A stretch of DNA of 64,000 nucleotides from the NCBI RefSeq assembly GCF_014652395.1, contig NZ_BMYS01000008.1:1-64000 (forward strand), in the 5' to 3' direction. Position 1 is the first letter of the stretch. Each line of letters starts with the position of its first letter. Under the pieces are notes generated by a model. It was not told the DNA's origin and searched no databases. It saw nothing but the letters and a program-made list of their open reading frames with translations. Both the position numbers and the translations under genes were made by a program. Shown piece after piece: positions 53,413 through 62,179 of the stretch. This DNA comes from Advenella faeciporci. Lineage in GTDB: Bacteria; Pseudomonadota; Gammaproteobacteria; Burkholderiales; Burkholderiaceae_B.

Positions 53413-55518
53413 ATGACTTCTATCACTAACGCTGCCAGCCTGGCTGCACTTATGAATCCGCGTTCTGTGGCTGTTATTGGCGCATCCGAAGACCAGACAA
53501 AGTTTGGCGGGCGTCTTTATAAAACGCTTATCCGTCATGGTTACAAGGGAATTATTTATCCTATCAATCCGGGGCGAGAGTCTTTGTTTGGCATAAAAAC
53601 TTTTCCTGATATTACGGCAACGCCAGAGGCCCCTGACATGGTTGTCATGGCATTGCCTACTGCAAAAGTCAAAGAGGAAATTAGAAAATGTGCCGAGAAG
53701 GGGGTCAAATGCGCCATTATCATTACTTCCAAGTTTTCCGATGCGGGCCCAGAGGGGGCTGCCTTAGAGCATGAAATCGTTGAAATAGCCAGGCAATACA
53801 AGATGCGCCTGATTGGTCCCAATTGTCTGGGTCTGATTAGCCCTGCCAATGAACTGGTTTTGTGCTCTTCACCTGCCCTAAATGTTGATGCCCTCATTAA
53901 AAGTCCGATTGGCTTTATCAGTCAGAGTGGAGCCCTGATGGGAACACTTTTCGACAAGGCTCACTCACAGGGCATTGGTTTCAGTCACTGTTTTTCAATT
54001 GGTAATCAGGCAGATCTTGAACTGTGTGACTTTCTTGAAATGCTGATTGATGATGATGAAACCTCTGTTATTTGTGCCTATATTGAGGGCCTGAAATCAC
54101 CCCAGCGTTTCATTGAATTGGCAAAACTGGCTCGTTTGAAAAACAAGCCGATTCTGGCCGTCAAGGCAGGGAAAACGGAAGCGGGCAGCAAGGCTGCGTT
54201 TTCCCATACAGCCAGTCTGGCAGGTGATTATGAGTCCTTAAAAGCCATTTGCAGAAGTCAGAATATTATTCTGATGGACGATCCGATGGCCATGTTTCTG
54301 TTGGCGTTGAGCATGGCCAAATTTCCTGGTCAGAAAGTTGGCAATGCGACCATTATCACCACCTCTGGCGGTGGTGGCGCACTGACTGCAGATGCGATGT
54401 CAGAGCAGGGCATCCCTTTTTCAGAGTTTGGTGAGCAAACGAAGGCATCTCTTGCCGAATTGTTTACGCCCGGGCAGGCTTTCAATCCGATTGATCTGGG
54501 TGGACGCAGACATGATGTGCTGGATACCGACAGGATTTCAGCGTTGACAGCAGAAATTGTCATGAAAGATGCGTGTGTTGATGCCGGTTTGTTTGTGTTG
54601 ACGACGGCACCCTCTGTATTGAATACGACGACCAGCTTGGTCACAGGGGCGGAAAAAACGTCGAAACCGTTTATTGTGGTGATGTTGCCGGGTCAGGCGG
54701 CCAATGCGGCCAGAGAGTATTTGGTTGCCAAAAATATTCCTTTTACCAATACACTCAGTGAAGCGGTTGCCGCATTGAAAAGCTGGAAAGCATGGTCTGA
54801 TTTTACCGCTTCACCAGAGGCTGTTTTGCCGGATGATTTGCCGCAGATCAGTCATGTAAAAGGCGTTCTTAATGAGTCCGAAACCAAAAAGCTAATGGCT
54901 TCGTTCGGAATCCCAGTGAATAAAGAGATTGTGGTTGACGATATCCCTGCGGCCATGAAGGTGGCGGGTGATATTGGTTTCCCGATGGTTGCCAAGGTGG
55001 TTTCCAGCCAGATCGTTCATAAATCCGACGTGGGTGGGGTGCTGCTTAATATTCAATCCCCCAAAGAGCTGGAGCAGCGATTGACGGCTATGGTCAGTCA
55101 TATCAACCAGGTTTTACCGTCTGCCCGGATTGAAGGATTCTCCTTGCAGAGTATGGAGTCTGGGGAACTGGAGTTGATTGTGGGGGCCAGAAATGATGCC
55201 CAGTTTGGTCCGCAGGTGATTATAGGCAGTGGCGGCATTCTGGTTGAGCTCTTGAAAGACACGCTGGTACTGCCGGCACCCGTCCATGTGGAAACAGCCA
55301 AACAGGCGCTTGTACAACTGAAAATAGCCCCTTTGTTAAAAAGCTATCGTGGCAGGCCGGCACTGGATGTGGAAGCGGTGGCACAGACCATTCATCGTTT
55401 GAGTCTGCTTGCCTGCAGTCTTAAAGACAGTCCTTTTGAAATAGAGATTAATCCACTTAAAGTGAAACAACAGGGTAACGGGTGTGTGGCAGTGGATGCC
55501 AGGGCACAAATCAATTAA
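53413..55518 (+). CDS. Acyl-CoA synthetase, ADP-forming (acetyl-CoA synthetase-like)
   Basis: A 701-residue fused enzyme: CoA-binding domain about 5-140 (LMNPRSVAVIGASEDQTKFG), succinyl-CoA ligase-like domain about 160-320, with the phospho-histidine candidate H265 in AFSHTASLAGDYES, and a C-terminal ATP-grasp domain about 480-700 (HVKGVLNESETKKLMASFGI; VAKVVSSQIVHKSDVGGVLL). It forms an acyl-CoA from an acid with ATP or the reverse. In this operon it could activate or recover a CoA thioester of the product acid. Confidence 0.88.
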   Translation: MTSITNAASLAALMNPRSVAVIGASEDQTKFGGRLYKTLIRHGYKGIIYPINPGRESLFGIKTFPDITATPEAPDMVVMALPTAKVKEEIRKCAEKGVKCAIIITSKFSDAGPEGAALEHEIVEIARQYKMRLIGPNCLGLISPANELVLCSSPALNVDALIKSPIGFISQSGALMGTLFDKAHSQGIGFSHCFSIGNQADLELCDFLEMLIDDDETSVICAYIEGLKSPQRFIELAKLARLKNKPILAVKAGKTEAGSKAAFSHTASLAGDYESLKAICRSQNIILMDDPMAMFLLALSMAKFPGQKVGNATIITTSGGGGALTADAMSEQGIPFSEFGEQTKASLAELFTPGQAFNPIDLGGRRHDVLDTDRISALTAEIVMKDACVDAGLFVLTTAPSVLNTTTSLVTGAEKTSKPFIVVMLPGQAANAAREYLVAKNIPFTNTLSEAVAALKSWKAWSDFTASPEAVLPDDLPQISHVKGVLNESETKKLMASFGIPVNKEIVVDDIPAAMKVAGDIGFPMVAKVVSSQIVHKSDVGGVLLNIQSPKELEQRLTAMVSHINQVLPSARIEGFSLQSMESGELELIVGARNDAQFGPQVIIGSGGILVELLKDTLVLPAPVHVETAKQALVQLKIAPLLKSYRGRPALDVEAVAQTIHRLSLLACSLKDSPFEIEINPLKVKQQGNGCVAVDARAQIN

Positions 55519-55538
55519 AGATAATTCAGGAGATCAAA

Positions 55539-56276
55539 ATGAGTGTTGTAAAAATCGAGCAGTTTGAGAAAGTGACGCTATTTACAATTAATCGTCCCGA
55601 AAAACATAATGCCATTTGTAAGGAGACGGCCCTGTCGCTTCAACAGGGCTTTGAGGAGTTTGATTTATCGGACCAGCGTGTTGCCGTTATCACCGGTGCA
55701 GGGGAAAAAGCCTTTTCTGCTGGTGCTGACGTGACGAACCTGCCTGAGTTGTGGCGTTGCATTCCAACAGTAGGCATACAAACTGAAAAACCCATTATTG
55801 CAGCTACGGCAGGCTGGGTGGTAGGCGGTTCTATGGTCCTGCATATGATGTGCGATTTGGCGATTGCCGCTGACAATACGCGTTTCTCCTATCCGGAAGC
55901 CAAATTGGGCTTTACCGGTGGCATGATTGCCGGGCTGGCGGCCCGTATTCCGCATAAGATTGCGATGGATGTGATTTTGTGCGGTGAGATACTGGATGCC
56001 CAAAGGGCTTATGCAGCGGGTTTGGTGAACCAGGTTGTACCGCTGGGGCAGCAGGTGGACGTTGCACTGGAAAAAGCCCGGAAACTGTCAAAGGCTTCGC
56101 CTCTGGTCTTAAAGACCCTGAAGCGTTTTGTGACGCGTGATGTATTGCCGCAGGGTCCTTCAGAACTCATGGCCCGCACGATCAGGGAATTGAATATTGT
56201 TCGGGAAAGTGATGACCAGAAAGAAGGTATACGGGCATTCAAGGAAAAACGCGAGCCTGTTTACAGTGGTAAGTGA
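55539..56276 (+). CDS. Enoyl-CoA hydratase/isomerase family protein (crotonase)
   Basis: A 245-residue crotonase, start ATG 55539 six bases after AGGAGA. Oxyanion loop GEKAFSAGADVTNL and the second catalytic glutamate in SYPEAKLGF are present; the first is Val (VGGSMVLHMMCD). Such proteins with a single acid can act as dehydratases, lyases or isomerases. The end REPVYSGK is family-like. Last gene of the CoA-transferase/dioxygenase operon, 20 bases after the synthetase. Confidence 0.85.
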   Translation: MSVVKIEQFEKVTLFTINRPEKHNAICKETALSLQQGFEEFDLSDQRVAVITGAGEKAFSAGADVTNLPELWRCIPTVGIQTEKPIIAATAGWVVGGSMVLHMMCDLAIAADNTRFSYPEAKLGFTGGMIAGLAARIPHKIAMDVILCGEILDAQRAYAAGLVNQVVPLGQQVDVALEKARKLSKASPLVLKTLKRFVTRDVLPQGPSELMARTIRELNIVRESDDQKEGIRAFKEKREPVYSGK

Positions 56277-56405
56277 ATAATATATAGATGTAATGGCAGG
56301 GTAAATCAATGACTGTTTCTGTAAAAAAATAGTAGGTACTTTAAGTGTATTGGGTGTTTTACCTTGGTTTTATAATCGACAACCTGTTTTTCTGTGATAC
56401 CGGTT

Positions 56406-57188
56406 TTACCAGGAAAGAATAAGTCGTTGCAGGTTTACCGATGGATCATGCCCGTTATGCAGGCCTGTAATGCGCTGGGCAGCTTGCATGAGCAGGTCAG
56501 CGTATTTGTTAATCGTTTTAGTCGTAAAGCGCTCACTATGTCCGGACAGTCCGATCGCTGCAATAATATTTCCCGTTTTGTCGATAATGGGAGCCGCAAC
56601 GCCGTAAACCTCTTCTTTTAGTTCACCTTTGTTGATGCTATACCCTCTTTCCTTGATTTCCTGAAGTTCCATTTCAAGTTGTTGGGCGTTGATAATGGTG
56701 TTGTCGGTTTTGGGGTTCAGGTTTTGCTTTATTTTTTCAATAAAAAAATCGTTTTTATATGCAAGCAGGGCTTTGCCAGTGGCCACACAGTATAGTGGGG
56801 CACGACCACCGATATGGGTGTAAAACGGGATAGGTGCAGGCCCATCCACTTTGTGCAGATACACCACATCATGTTGATCCTGGATGGATAAATGAACGCT
56901 TTCTTCTGTGTCGCGCATTAACTGTTGCATGATGCCTTCCGCCTGCTGTTTTAAGGCCAGGTGAGGAAGGACGGCAGAGCCAAGTTCAATGAGTTTGCAG
57001 GTTGTGCTGTATTTGCCGGATTCTTTGTCCTGAACGACATATTTTGAGTCAACCAGTGCCTGAAGCAAGCGGTGGGTACCGCTTTTAACCAGGTTGAGGT
57101 TGTTGGCAATATCAGTCAGCCTCATGGGCTGACTACTGTAAGCAAGCATTTCCAGTATTTGGAGACCCTTAAAAAGCGTATTGTTCAT
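56406..57188 (-). CDS. IclR-family regulator, paralogue 2
   Basis: A 260-residue regulator, colinear with the one at 50032: LFKGLQILEMLAYSSQPMRL, DIANNLNLVKSGTHRLLQAL, GGRAPLYCVATGKALLAYKN and GVAAPIIDKTGNIIAAIGLS. The C-terminal ends also correspond (VNLQRLILSW against LNLQRITHLW). It converges on the operon it flanks. The 118 bases upstream hold no copy of the TTCCACAWAATAGAA motif, so it may answer to a different signal or target. Confidence 0.9.
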   Translation of the reverse strand: MNNTLFKGLQILEMLAYSSQPMRLTDIANNLNLVKSGTHRLLQALVDSKYVVQDKESGKYSTTCKLIELGSAVLPHLALKQQAEGIMQQLMRDTEESVHLSIQDQHDVVYLHKVDGPAPIPFYTHIGGRAPLYCVATGKALLAYKNDFFIEKIKQNLNPKTDNTIINAQQLEMELQEIKERGYSINKGELKEEVYGVAAPIIDKTGNIIAAIGLSGHSERFTTKTINKYADLLMQAAQRITGLHNGHDPSVNLQRLILSW

Positions 57189-57306
57189 GGCGAATCATTT
57201 TCTGTATTAAGTACAAATCCGAAAAATGATTTAACCATATGAGACTTAAGGTTAATAGAAATATTTTGTTATATATATATGGTTGAAAGTCTCGATTGAT
57301 GGTTGA

Positions 57307-58341
57307 TCAATATCCTTCAGGATTCTTGCTTTGCCAGTTCCAGCCATCCCGGCACATGTCATCGATGCTGCGGGTGGTTTTCCAGCCCAGCAGTGATTCT
57401 GCCAGTTGGGGGTTGGCCCAGGCAGAGGCAATGTCTCCCTCCCTTCTGGCCTGAATAATATAGGGCACTTTAATATTGTTGACCCGTTCAAAAGCGTTCA
57501 CCATTTGCAGGACACTGGTGCCGGTGCCGGTACCCAGGTTAATGGCTGTAAAGCCGCTATGGGCGCTTTCATTAACGTAATTCACGGCTTTTACATGCCC
57601 CAGTGCCAGGTCACTAACGTGCAGGTAGTCACGTACACCGGTACCATCAACCGTATCGTAATCGTTGCCGAAAACATTCAGTTTTTCTAAACGGCCAACG
57701 GCTACCTGGGTAATGAAGGGGAAAAGGTTGTTGGGAATATCTCGTGGGTTTTCACCGATCAGGCCACTTTCATGGGCGCCAATCGGGTTGAAATAGCGTA
57801 ATGCAATGGCCGAAAATTCCTGATGGGCCACGCAGGTGTCTTTTAATATTTGTTCTACCTGAACCTTGGTCCAGCCGTAAGGGTTGGTGGCGCCAATTCG
57901 ATGGGATTCGGTATAGGGCAGGAATTCGGGTTCGCCGTAAACAGTGGCGGATGAGCTGAAGACGATGCGGTTTACACCAGCGGCCAGCATGGCCTGTAGC
58001 AGGGTAACGGTACCGGCGACATTGTTTTCGTAATACTCAAGCGGGCGTTTGACTGAATCGCCCACGGCTTTCAGGGCCGCAAAATGAATGACCCCCTGGA
58101 TGGGTGTATTCAGGGCGTCGTGTTCTGCAAAAATATCATCCAGCAGTTTACGGTCGCGGATGTCTCCATGGATGACTTTAATGCCTGTCCCGGTAATGGT
58201 TTTTAAACGATCAAAAACCTTGTTGCTGCTATTGGAAAAGTTATCCAGTACAACAGGGGTATAACCTGCCTGCAGCATTTCTATAAGCGTGTGGGAGCCG
58301 ATATAGCCGGCTCCACCGGTGACGAGGTAATGAAGACTCAT
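57307..58341 (-). CDS. galE: UDP-glucose 4-epimerase
   Basis: Interconverts UDP-glucose and UDP-galactose for cell-surface sugar synthesis. From ATG 58341 it has 344 residues, beginning LHYLVTGGAGYIGSHTLIEM (NAD site). It shows HFAALKAVGDSVKRPLEYYE, VFSSSATVYGEPEF and the catalytic YGWTKVQVEQ (Tyr-xxx-Lys). A reading from 58434 would add 31 residues that do not fit the family. It stands alone. Confidence 0.95.
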   Translation of the reverse strand: MSLHYLVTGGAGYIGSHTLIEMLQAGYTPVVLDNFSNSSNKVFDRLKTITGTGIKVIHGDIRDRKLLDDIFAEHDALNTPIQGVIHFAALKAVGDSVKRPLEYYENNVAGTVTLLQAMLAAGVNRIVFSSSATVYGEPEFLPYTESHRIGATNPYGWTKVQVEQILKDTCVAHQEFSAIALRYFNPIGAHESGLIGENPRDIPNNLFPFITQVAVGRLEKLNVFGNDYDTVDGTGVRDYLHVSDLALGHVKAVNYVNESAHSGFTAINLGTGTGTSVLQMVNAFERVNNIKVPYIIQARREGDIASAWANPQLAESLLGWKTTRSIDDMCRDGWNWQSKNPEGY

Positions 58342-58681
58342 GCTGTTGAAAACCTTGTGGGATTGACTTGCCGTGATTGTACTATTGTGTTTTATAAAGG
58401 TAGTACATATTGGTTTAATTATTATTAAAAACAAGAAATTGAAAAAAAATGTAAATGAGATGTTCGCCTATTCAGACAGGCTTGTTGTTTACTTATGTGC
58501 TTATGTTTTTTACATATTGTTTATTTTTGGTAATTTTAAGATACTTTAGGTATTATAATGCTGGGAAGAATAGAAATTTTTACTGTAAATTTTAAAAAAG
58601 TATTGAAAAATGAGGGGAATCAAATGGTTTGCGCCGCGCAGTCCTCAACATTATAAATATATCTGCTAACTGAGGCTTGAG

Positions 58682-59176
58682 ATGAGTACTTACATTTTTC
58701 TATTACTGGTAGCGGTGGTTGTGTACCTTGTCTGGAAGAGGCAGAAGCCTTCCGTTTCATATATTAACCTTAACAATCAGCGCGTATCCTTGTCAGAAGT
58801 AAAAAGTTTTTCAGAAGAAAAGATCGCGGCATTGGTTACCGATATTTTTCAATCCAAGGGGTATCAGGTACAAAAGGTAAGTGGTGAGTTGCAGGATATT
58901 GCCGATTTCATGATTGAAAAAGAAGGAAACCGTGGTTTTGTTTCCACACGTCACTGGAGAGCGGACAAGGTGGGGGTTAGCGATATTTCCCAGGAAGTGA
59001 TTGGCATGAATCAGCATAACAGTCATTACAACTACATTTTTACAATGGGAAAGTTTGATAAAGAAGCGACTGAAATGGCAAAATATAACCGTAATCTGTT
59101 CATGGTTGACGGCCATCAGTTGAATGCCATGGTCGTTAATGTGCAACAGAATGCCATGATCGCCAATGCGCAATAA
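58682..59176 (+). CDS. Membrane-anchored Mrr-like (restriction endonuclease fold) protein
   Basis: A 164-residue protein with one N-terminal membrane helix (TYIFLLLVAVVVYLVW, 3-18) and an Mrr_cat-like domain: FSEEKIAALVTDIFQSKGYQ, GELQDIADFMIEKEG, VGVSDISQEVIGMNQHNSHY and LFMVDGHQLNAMV. In active Mrr-type nucleases a D and a QxK follow; here D75 is plausible but QxK is replaced by S88-T-R90, so catalysis is doubtful. Possibly a nucleic-acid or membrane sensor. The YdcF gene follows 57 bases later. Confidence 0.72.
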   Translation: MSTYIFLLLVAVVVYLVWKRQKPSVSYINLNNQRVSLSEVKSFSEEKIAALVTDIFQSKGYQVQKVSGELQDIADFMIEKEGNRGFVSTRHWRADKVGVSDISQEVIGMNQHNSHYNYIFTMGKFDKEATEMAKYNRNLFMVDGHQLNAMVVNVQQNAMIANAQ

Positions 59177-59233
59177 AATGCTTAATATACGGTTTGTGCC
59201 ACTTTTTTTTGTGCTTAAACCAAGCAACCCGTC

Positions 59234-59992
59234 ATGAGCTTTTTTGCCAGCAAAATTATTTCTTCCACCCTGTTAATTCCCTTTAACTTTATTATTCTGT
59301 TTTTGATGGGCTGGGCCTTGCTGGAAAGCCGGTTCAAGAAGTGGGGGCGAGCCGTGTTGTTGTTTGGGATTGTGGCCCTGACAGTAGCCAGTATGCCAGT
59401 AGTTGCCACGGCACTGGTTAAATCCTTATACGATGAGCCTGTTTTGTCCTTGGATCAGGCCAGGCAGGCGCAGGCGATTGTGGTATTGGGTGGTGGCGTG
59501 AATCACGACCAGCCTGAGTTCGGGGGCAGTTCTGCCGCCTCTTCCACACTGGAGCGGATTCGCTATGCCGCTTACTTGCATCGGGAAACCGGCCTGCCTA
59601 TTCAGGTTAGCGGGGGCGGGTGGCCGGGGGAAGAACCGGTTGCCCAGGTAATGCAAAGAGAGCTGGAAACCCTATTTCATACACCGGTTAGATGGGTGTT
59701 GCCTGAACCGGCCACGACGGCTGAAGAAGCCCGTTATTCAAGAGACGCTTTGGGTAGTGAAGGCATCAACACCATTTTGCTGGTGACCAATACCGTGCAT
59801 ATGAAACGCGCCAAAATAACGTTTGAACGGGCCGGTTTCAATGTGATTGCAGCCCCTACCGTCAGGCCCGATTATCCGCCCAATTTTCTTAAATATATTC
59901 CCCGGGCTGATGCCTTGCGTATTTCCGGTAGCGTACTCCATGAATGGATCGGGATGGCTTGGTATTGGCTACAAAGTCGTGTGGTTCCATGA
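59234..59992 (+). CDS. YdcF-like DUF218 membrane protein
   Basis: A 252-residue protein with two N-terminal membrane helices (about 10-55) and a DUF218 domain: QAIVVLGGGVNHDQPEFG, STLERIRYAAYLHRETGLPI, EPATTAEEARYSRDALGS and ILLVTNTVHMKRAKITFERA. ElyC and SanA of this family act in envelope maintenance; ElyC affects peptidoglycan synthesis at low temperature. The 3' end overlaps the convergent LysR gene. Confidence 0.88.
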   Translation: MSFFASKIISSTLLIPFNFIILFLMGWALLESRFKKWGRAVLLFGIVALTVASMPVVATALVKSLYDEPVLSLDQARQAQAIVVLGGGVNHDQPEFGGSSAASSTLERIRYAAYLHRETGLPIQVSGGGWPGEEPVAQVMQRELETLFHTPVRWVLPEPATTAEEARYSRDALGSEGINTILLVTNTVHMKRAKITFERAGFNVIAAPTVRPDYPPNFLKYIPRADALRISGSVLHEWIGMAWYWLQSRVVP

Positions 59993-60898
59993 ATCCACCA
60001 AGGCTATAATGCGCTCCTGTAAGAAGTTCATTAACTGGTGTGTTGCGGTTGTTGTGAATTTATTGGGAATGGTCAGGAAATACATGGCATTGCCTACTCC
60101 TTCGGGCATGTAGTCCTCAAGCACTTCCACCAGTTTTCCTTGTTTCAGTTCCTGGTGAACCGCGTAACGGGGCAAGAGCGTAATTCCCACTCCTTTGAGG
60201 GCCGCATCCAGTAAAAAAGTATAGCTGCCCGATTGAAGACTGCAAGACACGCGCTGTCGAATCAGGCTTCGTTCATGGACCAGTTTCAGAAAAAAATTCT
60301 TGCCCATGGCAGCCGGCATGACCAATTTATGGTGCAGTAAGTCTGAAGGTAGCAGAACAGGATTTCCTTTTAAGTAGTCAGGGGATGCCGACAAACACCA
60401 CTGAACATCACATATTTTTCTGGCGACATATTCATTATTGGGGTTTGAGGTAATCTTGATAGCGAAGTCCACCTCGGACTCAATCAGGTCATCCAGCCGG
60501 TCATTGATGAGAATTTTCAAGTCTATTTCAGGATACTCTCGAATAAAGTCAATAAAGATGTCTGATAAATATAAATGACCAAACCCGGTTGGAATACGAA
60601 CGCGGATATAGCCTTTCATGCTTTTTGAAAGATGATGGATGTCCGAACTGACCGACGCTATTTCTTCCAGGATTTTCTGGCTTTTTTCATAAAGCAACTC
60701 ACCTTGCTGGGTCAGTTCAATACTTCGGGTGTTTCTTCTGAAAAGCTGGGTTTCAAGCGTTTTTTCCAGTTTTTTCAGCCGCATGGAAACATTGGATCGT
60801 GTCATGCCCGTTCGGCGGGCGGCCTCTGCCAAAGATTTTGCTTCCACAATTTCAACAAACAGCTTCAGAAGGTTTAGATCCAGATTATTGTCAATCAT
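59969..60898 (-). CDS. LysR-family regulator
   Basis: A 309-residue LysR protein from ATG 60898. Helix-turn-helix in 1-65 (LNLLKLFVEIVEAKSLAEAA, TGMTRSNVSMRLKKLEK) and a substrate-binding domain starting about residue 92 (KGYIRVRIPTGFGHLYLSDI). The frame stays open far upstream into the divergent CoA-transferase gene but that extension is not part of the protein. It is divergent from and probably controls that operon. Confidence 0.9.
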   Translation of the reverse strand: MIDNNLDLNLLKLFVEIVEAKSLAEAARRTGMTRSNVSMRLKKLEKTLETQLFRRNTRSIELTQQGELLYEKSQKILEEIASVSSDIHHLSKSMKGYIRVRIPTGFGHLYLSDIFIDFIREYPEIDLKILINDRLDDLIESEVDFAIKITSNPNNEYVARKICDVQWCLSASPDYLKGNPVLLPSDLLHHKLVMPAAMGKNFFLKLVHERSLIRQRVSCSLQSGSYTFLLDAALKGVGITLLPRYAVHQELKQGKLVEVLEDYMPEGVGNAMYFLTIPNKFTTTATHQLMNFLQERIIALVDSWNHTTL

Positions 60899-60923
60899 AA
60901 TTGAACACTGATGAGTAGTTTTA

Positions 60924-60944
60924 GCGTATTGTCGCACAATTCGC
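60924..60944. promoter_or_regulatory. Palindromic candidate LysR operator
   Basis: GCGtATTGTcgcACAATtCGC is a 21-base dyad between divergent lysR (60898) and the CoA-transferase gene (60971). It contains T-N11-A spacing as expected for LysR regulators. Confidence 0.6.
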
Positions 60945-60970
60945 TTTGTCTTAGGATGGAGCTGTTGTGA

Positions 60971-62179
60971 ATGGAAGACGAAATGATGAACGAAAATAAC
61001 AGCTTTTCCGGTCTTAAAGTACTTGATATCAGCCAGGGGGTGGCCGGACCTTACTGCGCCAATATGCTCTGGCAATATGGTGCCGAGGTGATCAAGATTG
61101 AACCGCCAGCCGGAGATTGGGGGCGTCATGTGGGCACAACCGTTTCCGGACAAAGTGCGTTGTCTATCAGCTATAACGTGGGCAAACAGAGTGTATGCAT
61201 TGATGCCAAGCAGGAGGCAGGACGCCAGGCAATTCGAAAAATGGCCGCTGAATGTGATGTGTTCGTGCAAAACTTCAGGCCTGGAATCGTTGAAAAGCTG
61301 GGCCTGGGTTATGAGGATCTGAAAATAACAAATCCGGGAATTATTTATATTTCCATCAGTGGTTACGGGCCTTCGGGGCCTTACGCTTTTGCACCTGCCA
61401 CAGACTCTGTCATGCAGGCGGAAACCGGTATTATGTCGGCCAATTATGACCAGGAAGGTAACCCACAAAAAATCGGGATTCTGATGGTGGACGTTTTGTC
61501 AGGCATGTTTGCCACCCAGCAGGCCCTGGCGGCGATTTACCGTCGTCAATGCTCTGCTGTAAAGCAAGGCGAACATATTCAACTGAATCTGTTTGATGCC
61601 TGTGCCGCTTTCCAGCAATCGAACCTGATCGAGCACACCTTGAATCCAGTGAAAATCAAAACGGCAGTCAGTGCTCCCAATGGTGTTTTCGATACACAAA
61701 ACGGCAAGTTGAATGTCCTGGCTTTGAATAACGATCAATTTGAACGTTTGTGCAAGGCGTTGAGCAGGCAGGACTGGCTGGAAGATACCCGTTTTGTTAA
61801 TAATACGGAGCGCATGAAACATCGGGCCGTGCTGCACGGTGAGCTGGCCGGGATTCTGGCGGCAAGAACGAATGAAGAATGGCAGGATGTTTTTCGTCAA
61901 TATGAAGTCTTGCACGCCCCCGTGCGCAATTATGATCAGGTCATGCAACACCCGCAGGCCGTATTCAACCAGACGGTGGATTATTTTGAACAGTCTCCCG
62001 GGCTGTCGCTTCCCTATGTGTTCATACCCGGTTTGTCACAAAAACCCATATTGAACAAGGCACCGGATATTGGAGAACACACGATTGATGTACTGCAAAA
62101 ATTCAATTTCAGCCAGGAACAGATTGATGCCTTGATAGCGTCACAGGTTATTCGACAAATCAAGAAGGAAGAAATATAA
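60971..62179 (+). CDS. Class III CoA-transferase (CaiB/BaiF family)
   Basis: A 402-residue transferase: KVLDISQGVAGPYCANMLWQ, GAEVIKIEPPAGDWGRHVG, VQNFRPGIVEKLGLGYEDLK and the aspartate region APATDSVMQAETGIMSANYD. The start could also be ATG 60986, five codons in. It differs clearly from the class III enzyme at 50919, so substrates likely differ. Its stop and the next ATG abut (TAAATG). First gene of a LysR-flanked operon whose other genes are damaged. Confidence 0.88.
   Translation: MEDEMMNENNSFSGLKVLDISQGVAGPYCANMLWQYGAEVIKIEPPAGDWGRHVGTTVSGQSALSISYNVGKQSVCIDAKQEAGRQAIRKMAAECDVFVQNFRPGIVEKLGLGYEDLKITNPGIIYISISGYGPSGPYAFAPATDSVMQAETGIMSANYDQEGNPQKIGILMVDVLSGMFATQQALAAIYRRQCSAVKQGEHIQLNLFDACAAFQQSNLIEHTLNPVKIKTAVSAPNGVFDTQNGKLNVLALNNDQFERLCKALSRQDWLEDTRFVNNTERMKHRAVLHGELAGILAARTNEEWQDVFRQYEVLHAPVRNYDQVMQHPQAVFNQTVDYFEQSPGLSLPYVFIPGLSQKPILNKAPDIGEHTIDVLQKFNFSQEQIDALIASQVIRQIKKEEI

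Noticed and set aside
58682-59176. A restriction-modification system around the Mrr-like protein
   Set aside because: No methylase or specificity gene is adjacent and the nuclease motif is incomplete.
60899-61468. N-terminal extension of about 190 residues on the LysR protein
   Set aside because: It is antisense to the CoA-transferase gene, and the normal LysR start MIDNNLDLNLLKLF lies at 60898.
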